Shown here in pieces: positions 1-8,946 of a stretch of 64,000 nt of DNA. The notes beneath the pieces are model-generated. The model ran no database searches. It was not told the DNA's origin and was given only the letters and a program-made list of their open reading frames with translations. Origin of the DNA: Algorimicrobium echini (GTDB taxonomy: Bacteria > Bacteroidota > Bacteroidia > Flavobacteriales > Flavobacteriaceae); NCBI RefSeq assembly GCF_900115185.1, contig NZ_FOVN01000002.1:404335-468334 (forward strand), read 5' to 3'. A program made the translations under genes and the position numbers. The first letter of the stretch is position 1. Each line of letters starts with the position of its first letter.

Positions 1-747
1 GTTTTAAACAATCATAATCCATATACGAATTCTGCCTTTCCAAAAGCTATGATTGTTTTGGCATATAAATTAGTAGATTGTATTATTTGCCAATCTAAAG
101 ACATGCAAAAGGATATGATTGCTAATTACAAAGTACCAAAAACAAAAACTGTTTTAATAAATAATCCTATTACAAAAGTTTTTAACTTGAAAACAGCTTC
201 GTATGACACATCCAGACCGATGAAATTTATTACCATAGGCCGTTTAAGTAAAGAAAAAGGTCATGAACGTATTATTAAGGTGTTAGCACAATTAAATTTT
301 CCATTTCAATATACCATTATTGGTTCTGGTAATGAAAAAGATAGTATTTTTGAAATGCTTGATAATAAGAACTTAACCAAAAATATTAAATATATTAGCT
401 TTACAAAAAATGTTGAAACTTATTTGGCTGAAAGCGATTTATTCCTGCAAGGGTCTTATGTGGAAGGGTTTCCCAATGTATTGATTGAAAGCTGCGTAGT
501 TGGCACACCCATTTTAGCTTTTAATGCTCCAGGAGGATTGGATGAAATTATAGAACCTGGCAAAAACGGCTATGTGGCAGATACGGAAGCGGATTATTTA
601 AAGTATTTAAACCAATTATACAATTCATTTCCTTTTAATCCTGAAACAGTCAGTCAAGTTGTGAAAAATAAATTTAATAGCCATAAAATTATAAATGAAT
701 ACACCAATCTGTTTTTAAAATTATCACATAAGAATCAGCATGTCTGA
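1..747 (+). CDS. Glycosyltransferase family 4, 5'-truncated by window edge
   Basis: The reading frame is open from base 1 with no stop before the first ATG at 49, so the gene begins upstream of the window and 248 residues are visible. The part seen is the C-terminal GT-B Rossmann half: a TIGRLSKEKG segment that opens the second domain, then SYVEGFPNVLIES, the EX7E-type signature of GT4 retaining glycosyltransferases, which contacts the donor nucleotide sugar. It probably adds one sugar to a lipid-linked repeat unit at the cytoplasmic membrane face. Its last 8 bases overlap the next glycosyltransferase, so they are co-transcribed. The acceptor and donor cannot be told from sequence. Confidence 0.85.
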   Translation, partial: VLNNHNPYTNSAFPKAMIVLAYKLVDCIICQSKDMQKDMIANYKVPKTKTVLINNPITKVFNLKTASYDTSRPMKFITIGRLSKEKGHERIIKVLAQLNFPFQYTIIGSGNEKDSIFEMLDNKNLTKNIKYISFTKNVETYLAESDLFLQGSYVEGFPNVLIESCVVGTPILAFNAPGGLDEIIEPGKNGYVADTEADYLKYLNQLYNSFPFNPETVSQVVKNKFNSHKIINEYTNLFLKLSHKNQHV

Positions 748-1897
748 AAAAAGAAAAATTGCACTATTTGTATCTGCCATAGGTTATGGTGGCGCCGAAA
801 AGGTGGTTAGCTTATTATTGTATGAGTTAACCAACTATTATGATGTGACCTTAATTCTGCTATACAACGAAATTAAACTACCCATACCTGATAACGCTAA
901 AGTTATCATTCTATCCAATCCTGATGAAACATTTAAGAACTCCTTGTTTGGTCGTTTACGTGATAACATAAAATTCATTTTTAAATATCAAAACGTTTTA
1001 AAAGAATATAATATTGAAGTCGTTACTTCCTTCCTTGTACGCCAAAATATTATGACAGGAATAGCTAAAATGTTTAATGCAGATTTAAAGTCTATAATTA
1101 GTGAACGCTGCTTCCCTTCTATTATGTACAAAGACGAGAAACTCACATCCATATTAACCAAATTGCTAATTCCCTATTTCTACAATAAAAATGATAAGTT
1201 ATTTTCTAATTCAATATATATCAACAACGATTTAAAAAAGAATTATAAACTTAAAATAGATGCTTCGGTCATTTACAATCCCATTAGAACGGAAGCCATA
1301 AAACCTGAATTGACTCCTTACAAAAATTTTGATGATATATTTAATGTCGTTACTGTTGGCAGAATGATACCAGTAAAAAACCAGAAAAGCATTATTGAAG
1401 CAATAAGTATGCTATCTAGTAATTTTTATATGGAAATATATGGAGATGGCTATTTACATGAACAACTAGATCAATTATCTATAAAATTAAATCTATCTGG
1501 CCGCGTTCATTTCAATGGAAATGTTAACAACGTAAAGTCTCATATTGTAAAAGGGCATTGTTTTGTTTTATGCTCTTTAACCGAAGGATTCCCGAATGTG
1601 GTTTTAGAAGCTATGTCAGTTGGTTTACCTGTTATTTGTACAAACTGTATGTCTGGTCCCTTGGAATTACTTAACGATAACGAAGAGGTTACCATCCTAA
1701 AAGGCTCTTTTGTGAAAGCAAAATATGGTTTATTGGTAAATGTTGATGATGCGGTTGGACTATCGCAAGCAATGAAATTCTTACAGAAAAATCCAGATGC
1801 ACGACAAAAATATAGTGATTTGAGTTTTGAGCGTGCTAAAACGTACGATATTAAAAATATTGGCTTACAGGTTAAACATTTAATTGATAGTATTTAA
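740..1897 (+). CDS. Glycosyltransferase family 4
   Basis: A complete 385-residue GT-B protein. The N-terminus has the GYGGAEKVV loop typical of GT4 enzymes, and the C-terminal half has TVGRMIPVKNQ followed by SLTEGFPNVVLEAMSVGLPVI, with the two glutamates of the EX7E donor-binding motif. The ATG at 740 lies inside the previous gene and the next gene starts 3 bases after the stop, so it is part of one operon. The role is addition of a sugar to the capsule or O-antigen-like repeat. Linkage specificity is unknown. Confidence 0.87.
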   Translation: MSEKRKIALFVSAIGYGGAEKVVSLLLYELTNYYDVTLILLYNEIKLPIPDNAKVIILSNPDETFKNSLFGRLRDNIKFIFKYQNVLKEYNIEVVTSFLVRQNIMTGIAKMFNADLKSIISERCFPSIMYKDEKLTSILTKLLIPYFYNKNDKLFSNSIYINNDLKKNYKLKIDASVIYNPIRTEAIKPELTPYKNFDDIFNVVTVGRMIPVKNQKSIIEAISMLSSNFYMEIYGDGYLHEQLDQLSIKLNLSGRVHFNGNVNNVKSHIVKGHCFVLCSLTEGFPNVVLEAMSVGLPVICTNCMSGPLELLNDNEEVTILKGSFVKAKYGLLVNVDDAVGLSQAMKFLQKNPDARQKYSDLSFERAKTYDIKNIGLQVKHLIDSI

Positions 1898-1900
1898 TTT

Positions 1901-3787
1901 ATGTGTGGAATTAACGGATTTATTAAATCAACTCATACTACTCCAGAAGCAGCATTAAGTTTGCTTAAAAAAATGAACCATGTCATTATTCATCGTGGGC
2001 CAGATGATTCTGGTTTTTATCAGGATAGTAGCCCTTCTTTTTCTATAGGCATGGCTATGCAGCGCCTTTCAATTATAGATTTAAGTACAGGCAAGCAACC
2101 TATTTCAAATGAAAGCAATAGCGTAACTATAGTTTTTAATGGTGAAATATATAATTACAGAAAACTACGTGCAGGTTTAGAAACAAAAGGCTTCACATTT
2201 AAAACAAAAAGCGATACGGAAGTCATTCTAAAACTATACGAAACGGAAGGCGAAAAATCTTTTGAAAAATTGGATGGTATGTTTGCATTTAGCATCCATG
2301 ACAAAACGAAAAACAAACTTATTATTGCACGCGATTTCTTTGGTGAAAAACCATTATACTATACACAAGCTGATAGTGGTTTTTATTATGCTTCTGAACT
2401 GAAATCGATTATCAGCATACTTCCAAATAAACCTAAAATTTCAAAAGCAGGATTAAATTTATTTTTTAAACTCACATATATTCCAGCTCCTTTCTCAATT
2501 TATGAAGGCGTACAGAAACTTGAAGCCAACCATTATATTACGTATGATTTAACAAATCACACATATACTATTTCCGAAATCAATAAAATTTGTAAAAACA
2601 GAAGTAATTTATCTTTTAAAGATGCTAAATTAAAGCTGCACGACCTTATGATGTCCAGTATAGAAAGTCGCACAGTTAGTGATGTTCCAATTGGCACCTT
2701 CCTCTCTGGAGGTGTAGACTCTTCAATTGTTAGCCTTGGATTATCACAAATATCTAATAACAAAATAGATACGTTTTCAATTGGTTTCGATAAAGCATCA
2801 TTTGACGAAACTGATAAATCTAAATTGGTTGCAAAACAAATTAACAGTAACCATCATGAATTTATTATTTCAGAAAACGACATCAAAGCACATATTGATG
2901 CCATTTTATTGAATTTTGATGAACCTTTTGCTGATTCTTCAGCACTGCCAACCTATTTAGTGTCTCAAAAAACAAGCAATTATGTAAAAGTTGCCTTAAC
3001 TGGAGATGGTGGTGATGAAGTTTTTGGAGGTTACAACAAATATTATATGGGTAATTTAAATAGCCGTTATACCAATGTGGTTCCCAAATTTTTACATAAT
3101 AGTGCAAAACCATTACTAACTAGCTTACTTTCTACTAATGATGACAATCGTGGCAAACGTTTTAAACTTAAAAAATTAATCCAAGCAATTGATTATACTG
3201 GTGAAAACTATTGGAATATCATTTCATTAGGTTTTGAAAATGACACCCAACAATTACTAAATCCAGAACAGGCTTTAACTAATCCGTTCGCCTATTATAA
3301 AGGTCATATAAGCAAACCAAAATCACTCCATGACTATCGTGAGGTTGACCGTTTAGTAAGTCTTGAAGGCGATATGCTTGTTAAAGTGGATAGAACAAGT
3401 ATGATGAATTCATTGGAATGTCGAGCACCATTTTTAAATAAAACCCTATGGGATTTTTCAAATAGCTTACCAGAAAGTTATCTCGTTAAAGGGTGGAGTA
3501 AAAAACATATTTTAAAAGAGGCCTTTAAACATGAATTTCCTGTTGGATTTCTTGACAAATCCAAAAAAGGCTTTGCAGTACCTGTTGGAGATTGGCTTCG
3601 TTCAGGATTAAAAAATGAATTAGAAAGTTTTATAAATACTAAATTATTAGACAAACAAGACTTGTTTAACAACAACTACATCAGGTCGTTAGTGTTGAAT
3701 CATATTTCTGGAAAGGAAGATAACAGCTATAAAGTATGGACATTTTATACATTTCAAAAATGGTATTTTTCACTTTATAACCCGTAA
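1901..3787 (+). CDS. asnB: Asparagine synthase (glutamine-hydrolysing) family amidotransferase
   Basis: The 628-residue protein starts MCGINGF: Cys2 is the N-terminal nucleophile of a class II glutamine amidotransferase domain (about residues 1-200). The synthetase domain carries the PP-loop SGGVDSS at 269-275, which activates a carboxylate with ATP. Free asparagine synthesis is the family reaction. Its position inside a polysaccharide operon, between glycosyltransferases, suggests that it instead amidates a sugar carboxylate such as a uronic acid, as proposed for WbpS-like genes of O-antigen loci. That is inference from context. It starts 3 bases after the upstream gene. Confidence 0.88.
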   Translation: MCGINGFIKSTHTTPEAALSLLKKMNHVIIHRGPDDSGFYQDSSPSFSIGMAMQRLSIIDLSTGKQPISNESNSVTIVFNGEIYNYRKLRAGLETKGFTFKTKSDTEVILKLYETEGEKSFEKLDGMFAFSIHDKTKNKLIIARDFFGEKPLYYTQADSGFYYASELKSIISILPNKPKISKAGLNLFFKLTYIPAPFSIYEGVQKLEANHYITYDLTNHTYTISEINKICKNRSNLSFKDAKLKLHDLMMSSIESRTVSDVPIGTFLSGGVDSSIVSLGLSQISNNKIDTFSIGFDKASFDETDKSKLVAKQINSNHHEFIISENDIKAHIDAILLNFDEPFADSSALPTYLVSQKTSNYVKVALTGDGGDEVFGGYNKYYMGNLNSRYTNVVPKFLHNSAKPLLTSLLSTNDDNRGKRFKLKKLIQAIDYTGENYWNIISLGFENDTQQLLNPEQALTNPFAYYKGHISKPKSLHDYREVDRLVSLEGDMLVKVDRTSMMNSLECRAPFLNKTLWDFSNSLPESYLVKGWSKKHILKEAFKHEFPVGFLDKSKKGFAVPVGDWLRSGLKNELESFINTKLLDKQDLFNNNYIRSLVLNHISGKEDNSYKVWTFYTFQKWYFSLYNP

Positions 3788-3826
3788 AAACTCTAAAATA
3801 TCAACACTAAAAAATAGTAATAATTA

Positions 3827-4918
3827 ATGTCGAAAAAAATATGTTTAGTTGGTGGTGAAGATGTCCATAAGCGCATCAATCTTTCGCAGTATTTAATTGC
3901 GGCAGGTTTTGAGGTGACTATTATTGGAACAAGCAACTCTCATTTTCCTGAAAACATATCCTATTTTAATTACCCATTAAATAGAAGCTTATCCATTTCA
4001 TCAGATACTAAAACCATTAAATGGTATCGGTCATTTTTTACAGAAAACAAATTTGACATTATTCACACCTTTGATACAAAACCTGCTTTTTTATTACCAT
4101 TAGCATTACTTAAAACCAACACACCTATCACCCGAACAATTACTGGCTTAGGCACTATTTTCATGTCCAAATCCTTACGGAATACTATTTTACAAGTCGT
4201 CTATAAAACACTACACAAGCAAGTTAAAAACCGTGTATATAAAACGATTTTTCAAAATGCTGATGACAAAAACTTGTTTTTAAAACACAAACTTATCAAT
4301 CAAAGTAAATTTAAATTAATTTACAGTAGTGGTATTGAATTAAAACAATACAAATCATTAGCAAAAAGAACCAACAAAACATTTACATTCATATTTGTAG
4401 CACGTTTAGTCTATGAAAAAGGCATTACCTTCCTACTTGAAGCGGCGAAAATATGTTTTGAAAAAGGGTATAACTTTAAGTTTTTAATTGTGGGTCCTTT
4501 AGAGGAAAATTCCAAACGATTAAACGCTGACATTTTAAAAAAATACGAACCTTATGCGGAATTTTTAGGTCACCAAACAGACGTTAATCAATTATTGTTA
4601 AGCGCAGATGCTATGATATTGCCAACATTTCGTGAAGGCTTTGCTAGAGTTCTTTTGGAAGCAGCAGCCGTTGGCCTGCCAATTATCTCCACTGACGTAA
4701 CAGGTGTACGCGAATTTGCAAGAAACCAGCAAGAAGCTATTTTAGTACCTTCACAAAACACCGAAGCTTTAGTGAGTGCCATGATAGATTTAGCAACAAA
4801 TAAAGATTTAGCTAATAAATTAGCTGAAAACGCCTTAAAAAGAGTTGAAACGTTTAGTCTAGAAAACGTATCTAAACAATATATAACTATATTTGAAGAA
4901 GCTATTAATCAACATTAA
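3827..4918 (+). CDS. Glycosyltransferase family 4 (PglA/WbnH-like)
   Basis: This is a 363-residue GT-B glycosyltransferase. The first half contains the IIHTFDTKPAF and TRTITGLGTIF segments typical of GT4 enzymes that add a hexose or N-acetylhexosamine to an undecaprenyl-linked sugar. The second half has FVARLVYEKG and PTFREGFARVLLEAAAVGLPII, with the EX7E pair. It follows asnB after 39 bases and precedes an aminotransferase by 3 bases. Given the PglC-like transferase two genes downstream, it may add the second sugar of the repeat unit, but this is inferred from gene order. Confidence 0.86.
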   Translation: MSKKICLVGGEDVHKRINLSQYLIAAGFEVTIIGTSNSHFPENISYFNYPLNRSLSISSDTKTIKWYRSFFTENKFDIIHTFDTKPAFLLPLALLKTNTPITRTITGLGTIFMSKSLRNTILQVVYKTLHKQVKNRVYKTIFQNADDKNLFLKHKLINQSKFKLIYSSGIELKQYKSLAKRTNKTFTFIFVARLVYEKGITFLLEAAKICFEKGYNFKFLIVGPLEENSKRLNADILKKYEPYAEFLGHQTDVNQLLLSADAMILPTFREGFARVLLEAAAVGLPIISTDVTGVREFARNQQEAILVPSQNTEALVSAMIDLATNKDLANKLAENALKRVETFSLENVSKQYITIFEEAINQH

Positions 4919-4921
4919 CTT

Positions 4922-6133
4922 ATGAAAATTCCATTTTCACCACCATACATAAATCAAGCCGTAATTAGCGAAGTTACAGACTCATTAGAGTCTGGATGGA
5001 TTACAACTGGACCAAAAGTTAAAAAACTAGAAGATCTAGTTTGCGAGCATATTGGTGTTCCAAATACATTATGTGTCAATTCAGCAACATCTGGCTTAAT
5101 GCTAGCTTTAAAATGGTATGATATTGGCCCTGGAGATGAAGTAATTATACCAGCCTACACCTATGCTGCAACCGCTTTAGCCGTTATTCATGTAGGAGCA
5201 ACACCAGTAATGGTTGATGTAAATTCAGACTTTAACATATCAGTATCAGGTATAGAAAAAGCAATTACTAAAAAAACAAAAGCCATCATGCCTGTCGATA
5301 TTGCTGGCTGGCCATGTGATTATGATGAGATCCAAGCACTTGTTAAAAGCAAGAAATCACTATTCATAGCCAATTCAGACAAACAGCACCAATTAAACAG
5401 AATTATAACAATTGCCGATGCGGCGCATGCTATTGGAGCAAAATATAAAAATCAATATGTTGGAAAACGAACATCAGACATCACAGTGTTTTCTTTTCAT
5501 GCCGTTAAGAATATTACTACAGCCGAAGGTGGTGCCGTATCATTAAACCTACCAGAACCATTTAATAATCAAGATGAATATAATTTTTTAAGGTGTTTTT
5601 CTCTAAATGGACAGACTAAAGATGCTTTTACAAAATCAAAAGCAGGTGGCTGGAAATACGATATTATTTATCCTGGCATGAAAATAAACATGCCTGATGT
5701 ACTTGCTGCAATAGGGGTTGCTCAATTACCTGACTATTTTTCGCATATTCTAGAAAAACGAGAAAGTATTTACACCTATTATCAAGATTTTTTTAAAAAC
5801 AAAGGTTGGGCGCTTACACCTCTTTATAAAAATAATGACAAACAGTCCTCTTGCCATTTATATGCTTTGCGAATTAAAGATGCAACGGAAGAACAACGCG
5901 ATGCCATTATTGAAAACATTTCAAAAGATGGTGTTGCTGTAAATGTACATTTTAAACCATTACCATTATTATCTTTGTTTAAAAATATGGGTTATAATAT
6001 GGCAGATTATCCAATGGCGTACACCAACTTTAAATCGGAAATTTCTTTGCCAATTTATCCGCAATTAACTGAAGAAGAGCTTCAATATATTGTTAAAACT
6101 GTTGAAAAAGCCGTAGAATCCTGCTTATGCTAA
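4922..6133 (+). CDS. DegT/DnrJ/EryC1/StrS-family PLP sugar aminotransferase
   Basis: A 403-residue fold-type I aminotransferase. It has the NSATSGLMLAL phosphate-binding loop near residue 53, DAAHAIGAKY for the PLP-ring aspartate (about D166), and FSFHAVKNITTAEGG with the Schiff-base lysine at about K196. The family transfers an amino group from glutamate to a keto sugar nucleotide, giving aminosugars such as bacillosamine or viosamine precursors. The next gene overlaps it by 7 bases and encodes a PglC-like transferase, which fits a product used as the first sugar of the repeat. A second family member lies at 10547-11689, so the glycan may carry two different aminosugars. Confidence 0.88.
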   Translation: MKIPFSPPYINQAVISEVTDSLESGWITTGPKVKKLEDLVCEHIGVPNTLCVNSATSGLMLALKWYDIGPGDEVIIPAYTYAATALAVIHVGATPVMVDVNSDFNISVSGIEKAITKKTKAIMPVDIAGWPCDYDEIQALVKSKKSLFIANSDKQHQLNRIITIADAAHAIGAKYKNQYVGKRTSDITVFSFHAVKNITTAEGGAVSLNLPEPFNNQDEYNFLRCFSLNGQTKDAFTKSKAGGWKYDIIYPGMKINMPDVLAAIGVAQLPDYFSHILEKRESIYTYYQDFFKNKGWALTPLYKNNDKQSSCHLYALRIKDATEEQRDAIIENISKDGVAVNVHFKPLPLLSLFKNMGYNMADYPMAYTNFKSEISLPIYPQLTEEELQYIVKTVEKAVESCLC

Positions 6134-6717
6134 AACGCCTTTTTGATATCATTTTTTCTTCTTTAGGTTTAATATTATTATTACCTTTACTTTTGGTGAT
6201 AGCACTAATTTTAAAGCTTGAATCTGAAGGTGCTGTTTTCTACAAACAAGTCCGTGTGGGAAAAGGAAATTTAGATTTTAAAATCTTTAAATTTAGAACC
6301 ATGTTTATTGGCTCGGATAAAAAAGGCCTACTTACTGTTGGAGATAGAGATCCAAGAGTCACAAATACTGGTTTTTTTTTAAGAAAATATAAACTTGATG
6401 AACTCCCACAATTGATTAATGTTTTTTTGGGAAGCATGAGTTTTGTTGGACCACGACCTGAAGTGAGACATTATGTTAATTATTATTCGACTGATGATAT
6501 GCAAATATTATCTGTAAAACCAGGTATTACAGACTATGCCTCCATTATTTTTCGCGATGAAGCAGAATTATTAAAAACTGCAGAAAACCCTGAAGAATTG
6601 TATATAAACACCATTTTACCTCAAAAAATAGCACTGAATAAAAAGTATATTGAAAGCGCAAGCTTACTGGTAGACTTTAAAATTATTATTAAAACCATTC
6701 AAACTATTTTGGGTTAA
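6127..6717 (+). CDS. Undecaprenyl-phosphate sugar phosphotransferase (PglC-like)
   Basis: This 196-residue protein is of the short bacterial sugar-transferase type. One N-terminal hydrophobic re-entrant helix (about residues 8-30) precedes the conserved catalytic domain: FKFRTMF near residue 55, LRKYKLDELPQLINV, and GSMSFVGPRPEV. The family moves a phospho-sugar from UDP-sugar onto undecaprenyl phosphate at the inner membrane, the first committed step of repeat-unit assembly. Its length matches the monotopic PglC class rather than the longer WbaP class with five membrane segments. It overlaps both neighbours (7 and 1 bases), indicating translational coupling. Confidence 0.9.
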   Translation: MLKRLFDIIFSSLGLILLLPLLLVIALILKLESEGAVFYKQVRVGKGNLDFKIFKFRTMFIGSDKKGLLTVGDRDPRVTNTGFFLRKYKLDELPQLINVFLGSMSFVGPRPEVRHYVNYYSTDDMQILSVKPGITDYASIIFRDEAELLKTAENPEELYINTILPQKIALNKKYIESASLLVDFKIIIKTIQTILG

Positions 6718-7709
6718 TGAAAACACGCAACGGCTACTTATTAATTTCTTTAGATTTTGAACTCTTTTGGGGATTATTTGACGTAAAAACTACTTCAAAT
6801 TACGAAAAGAATTTACTAAACGTTCGCAAAGTAATACCTCGCCTTGTTGCATTAGCAGATCAGTACCAAATTACTTTAACTTTCGCTACTGTTGGCTTTT
6901 TATTTGCAAAAAACAAAACCGAACTATTTGCGGCTATACCAAAAGAAAAACCTACGTATTTAAACACGCGATTTAGTCCATATAATTTAATTGATGGCAT
7001 TGGCAATAATGAAAATGACGACCCTTTTCATTACGCAGAATCCTTAATTGAATTCATTAGAAATAACGGCAATCACGAAATTGCTAGCCATACTTTTAGC
7101 CATTTTTACGTAAATGAAGAAGGCCAAAAACCCGAACAATTTGAAGCTGATATTAAAGCTGCAATCTCCATTGCTAAACAAAAGAATATCACCTTAAAAA
7201 GCATGGTGTTTCCAAGAAATCAAATCAATGAAGCTTATTTGAAAATATGTGCTAAACACGGTATTATTTGTTATCGCGGTACTGAAAAGCATTGGATGTT
7301 TAATACGCATGACACAAAAAAATTAGATAACACACCGCACAAAGCATTTAGGCTATTAGATGCCTATTGTAATATTTCTGGCTACAACACAAATCAATTA
7401 AGCGATTTAAAAAGCTGCCATAATATTGTTAACATTCCATCTAGCAAGTTTTTTAGGCCTTATAATGATACCTTAAAAATACTAGAACCCATGCGTATTT
7501 CCAGAATTAAAAAAGGCCTTACTCAAGCAGCTAAAAATCATGAAATTTACCATCTTTGGTGGCACCCTCATAATTTTGGAGCTCATATGGATGAAAATTT
7601 TAAAAACCTAGAAAGTATTTTTAAACACTATCGCGATTTAAATAAAAGCCACCATTTTGAAAGTGTTTCTATGGCTGAATTGGCTGAATTATATCTTGCT
7701 AAAAAATAG
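6717..7709 (+). CDS. Polysaccharide deacetylase family protein
   Basis: A 330-residue NodB-fold protein. It shows the first-motif aspartate in SLDFELFWG (D13) and a metal-binding histidine motif in IASHTFSHFYV, followed by WWHPHNFG near the C-terminus. This arrangement is typical of CE4-like de-N-acetylases in exopolysaccharide loci. No signal peptide is visible, so a cytoplasmic action on a lipid-linked or nucleotide sugar is possible. It starts at the A of the previous stop codon (TAATG). Its end overlaps the convergent GNAT gene by 11 bases, and it is the last gene of the leftmost plus-strand operon. Confidence 0.83.
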   Translation: MKTRNGYLLISLDFELFWGLFDVKTTSNYEKNLLNVRKVIPRLVALADQYQITLTFATVGFLFAKNKTELFAAIPKEKPTYLNTRFSPYNLIDGIGNNENDDPFHYAESLIEFIRNNGNHEIASHTFSHFYVNEEGQKPEQFEADIKAAISIAKQKNITLKSMVFPRNQINEAYLKICAKHGIICYRGTEKHWMFNTHDTKKLDNTPHKAFRLLDAYCNISGYNTNQLSDLKSCHNIVNIPSSKFFRPYNDTLKILEPMRISRIKKGLTQAAKNHEIYHLWWHPHNFGAHMDENFKNLESIFKHYRDLNKSHHFESVSMAELAELYLAKK

Positions 7710-8946
7710 TTATAAGGTATTTACTTTTAGAGCCCATTACTACAAAACTAGGCTTACCTCCTATTGAATCTGTAGATTTAAACAATTTTATATTGGAATA
7801 ACTTTCTGGTTTTTGATACAACCCATCCATTACTATTCGTTTTAAAAACGGATAGTGTCGAACTTCTTCATCTAGAGAAGTTAGCTGATAGTCATTGTTA
7901 GTTATTTCGCCTTGTATGGATTGGATTTTAAATGGTAATTTTTGCTGTTTTGAAGTACCAATATTTTTTAGAGCAAAACGCGCTTTAGCAACCAATAAAT
8001 TGATTTTTTTATCACGTAAATATTGTTTTAATTCAAAATATTTAACCAGTAGAAACCCTATTATCTTTGAAGTAACACTTGAATTATTATATACTACATG
8101 ACAATTATACAGATATTTAGTATTTGTCCATTTAGTCTTGTATTCATATTCACCTTTAGAAAAATCTAAAATCCGTTTATTATGCGCAATACACCATTCT
8201 ATAAATTTGCTAATCTCTATATGACCAACATTAAACTTATAATAATTGGTATCAAATGCTTTAACAGCGCCAACAAGAGCCGTTTCACTTAAAAAACCGA
8301 GCGACATAGATATCGGTTTTCCAGCAATATTAATACTTATTATCATAGCCTTCTTTTCATGAAGCATTTTGTAAACCAATTCTTCATAAAAAGGCCATTC
8401 ACGTATTAAACTAGTATCAATTTTCAAATCACCATACCGATTTTCTACTAAATTTTTAAAATCAGTCATCATGATATGGTAATCCTCTTTATCTATAGCA
8501 CCATAATAGTATTTATAAGTAACATCGAAGCAATTTTCAAATTTTTTTAAAGTACTTCTGAATTTATTTCTAGATTTGGCATTTAACGTATTTTGTAAAT
8601 AATCTTCAAAAGAGTCAACTTGAGATAAATCTGCCAAAAACCCTTTATACTGTGCTACTTTATGAATTTTTAAAGATTCATTTTTAGAAGTACTTGAAGT
8701 ATCACAATAATCTGGAACATCATAAATTACGACTCCATGGTTTTTAAGGTCAGTTTTAGATGGATTTACAGAATATGTTATCCCATTTGTCATATTCTTA
8801 CCAGCATTTATATAATACGGTAAGAAACGATGTTTTATAAACGATAAGTTTTCAAGACACTGAAACCGCTTGTTAGTTTTTTGTTTCGCAAAATACTTTA
8901 ACCAAGTTTCTTGATATGTTTTTGAAGTAAAAGGATTATGCTTCAT
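7699..8946 (-). CDS. CelD/BcsL-like GNAT acyltransferase, copy 2
   Basis: A 415-residue protein with a FemAB/CelD-like double GNAT fold. The signature is DFSKGEYEYKTKW (265-273), the counterpart of the LRGDExYKxRW motif of Acetyltransf_6 proteins, preceded by a basic SRNKFRSTLKKFE helix. Such enzymes in polysaccharide loci are thought to acylate a sugar amine or hydroxyl. It is a clear paralog of the gene immediately upstream on the same strand: the same order of motifs, similar length, and matching ends (KHNPFTSKTYQETWLK versus KNPFSSNTFKSVWLK). The two overlap by 11 bases. Opposite orientation to the rest of the locus is notable. Confidence 0.72.
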   Translation of the reverse strand: MKHNPFTSKTYQETWLKYFAKQKTNKRFQCLENLSFIKHRFLPYYINAGKNMTNGITYSVNPSKTDLKNHGVVIYDVPDYCDTSSTSKNESLKIHKVAQYKGFLADLSQVDSFEDYLQNTLNAKSRNKFRSTLKKFENCFDVTYKYYYGAIDKEDYHIMMTDFKNLVENRYGDLKIDTSLIREWPFYEELVYKMLHEKKAMIISINIAGKPISMSLGFLSETALVGAVKAFDTNYYKFNVGHIEISKFIEWCIAHNKRILDFSKGEYEYKTKWTNTKYLYNCHVVYNNSSVTSKIIGFLLVKYFELKQYLRDKKINLLVAKARFALKNIGTSKQQKLPFKIQSIQGEITNNDYQLTSLDEEVRHYPFLKRIVMDGLYQKPESYSNIKLFKSTDSIGGKPSFVVMGSKSKYLITIF

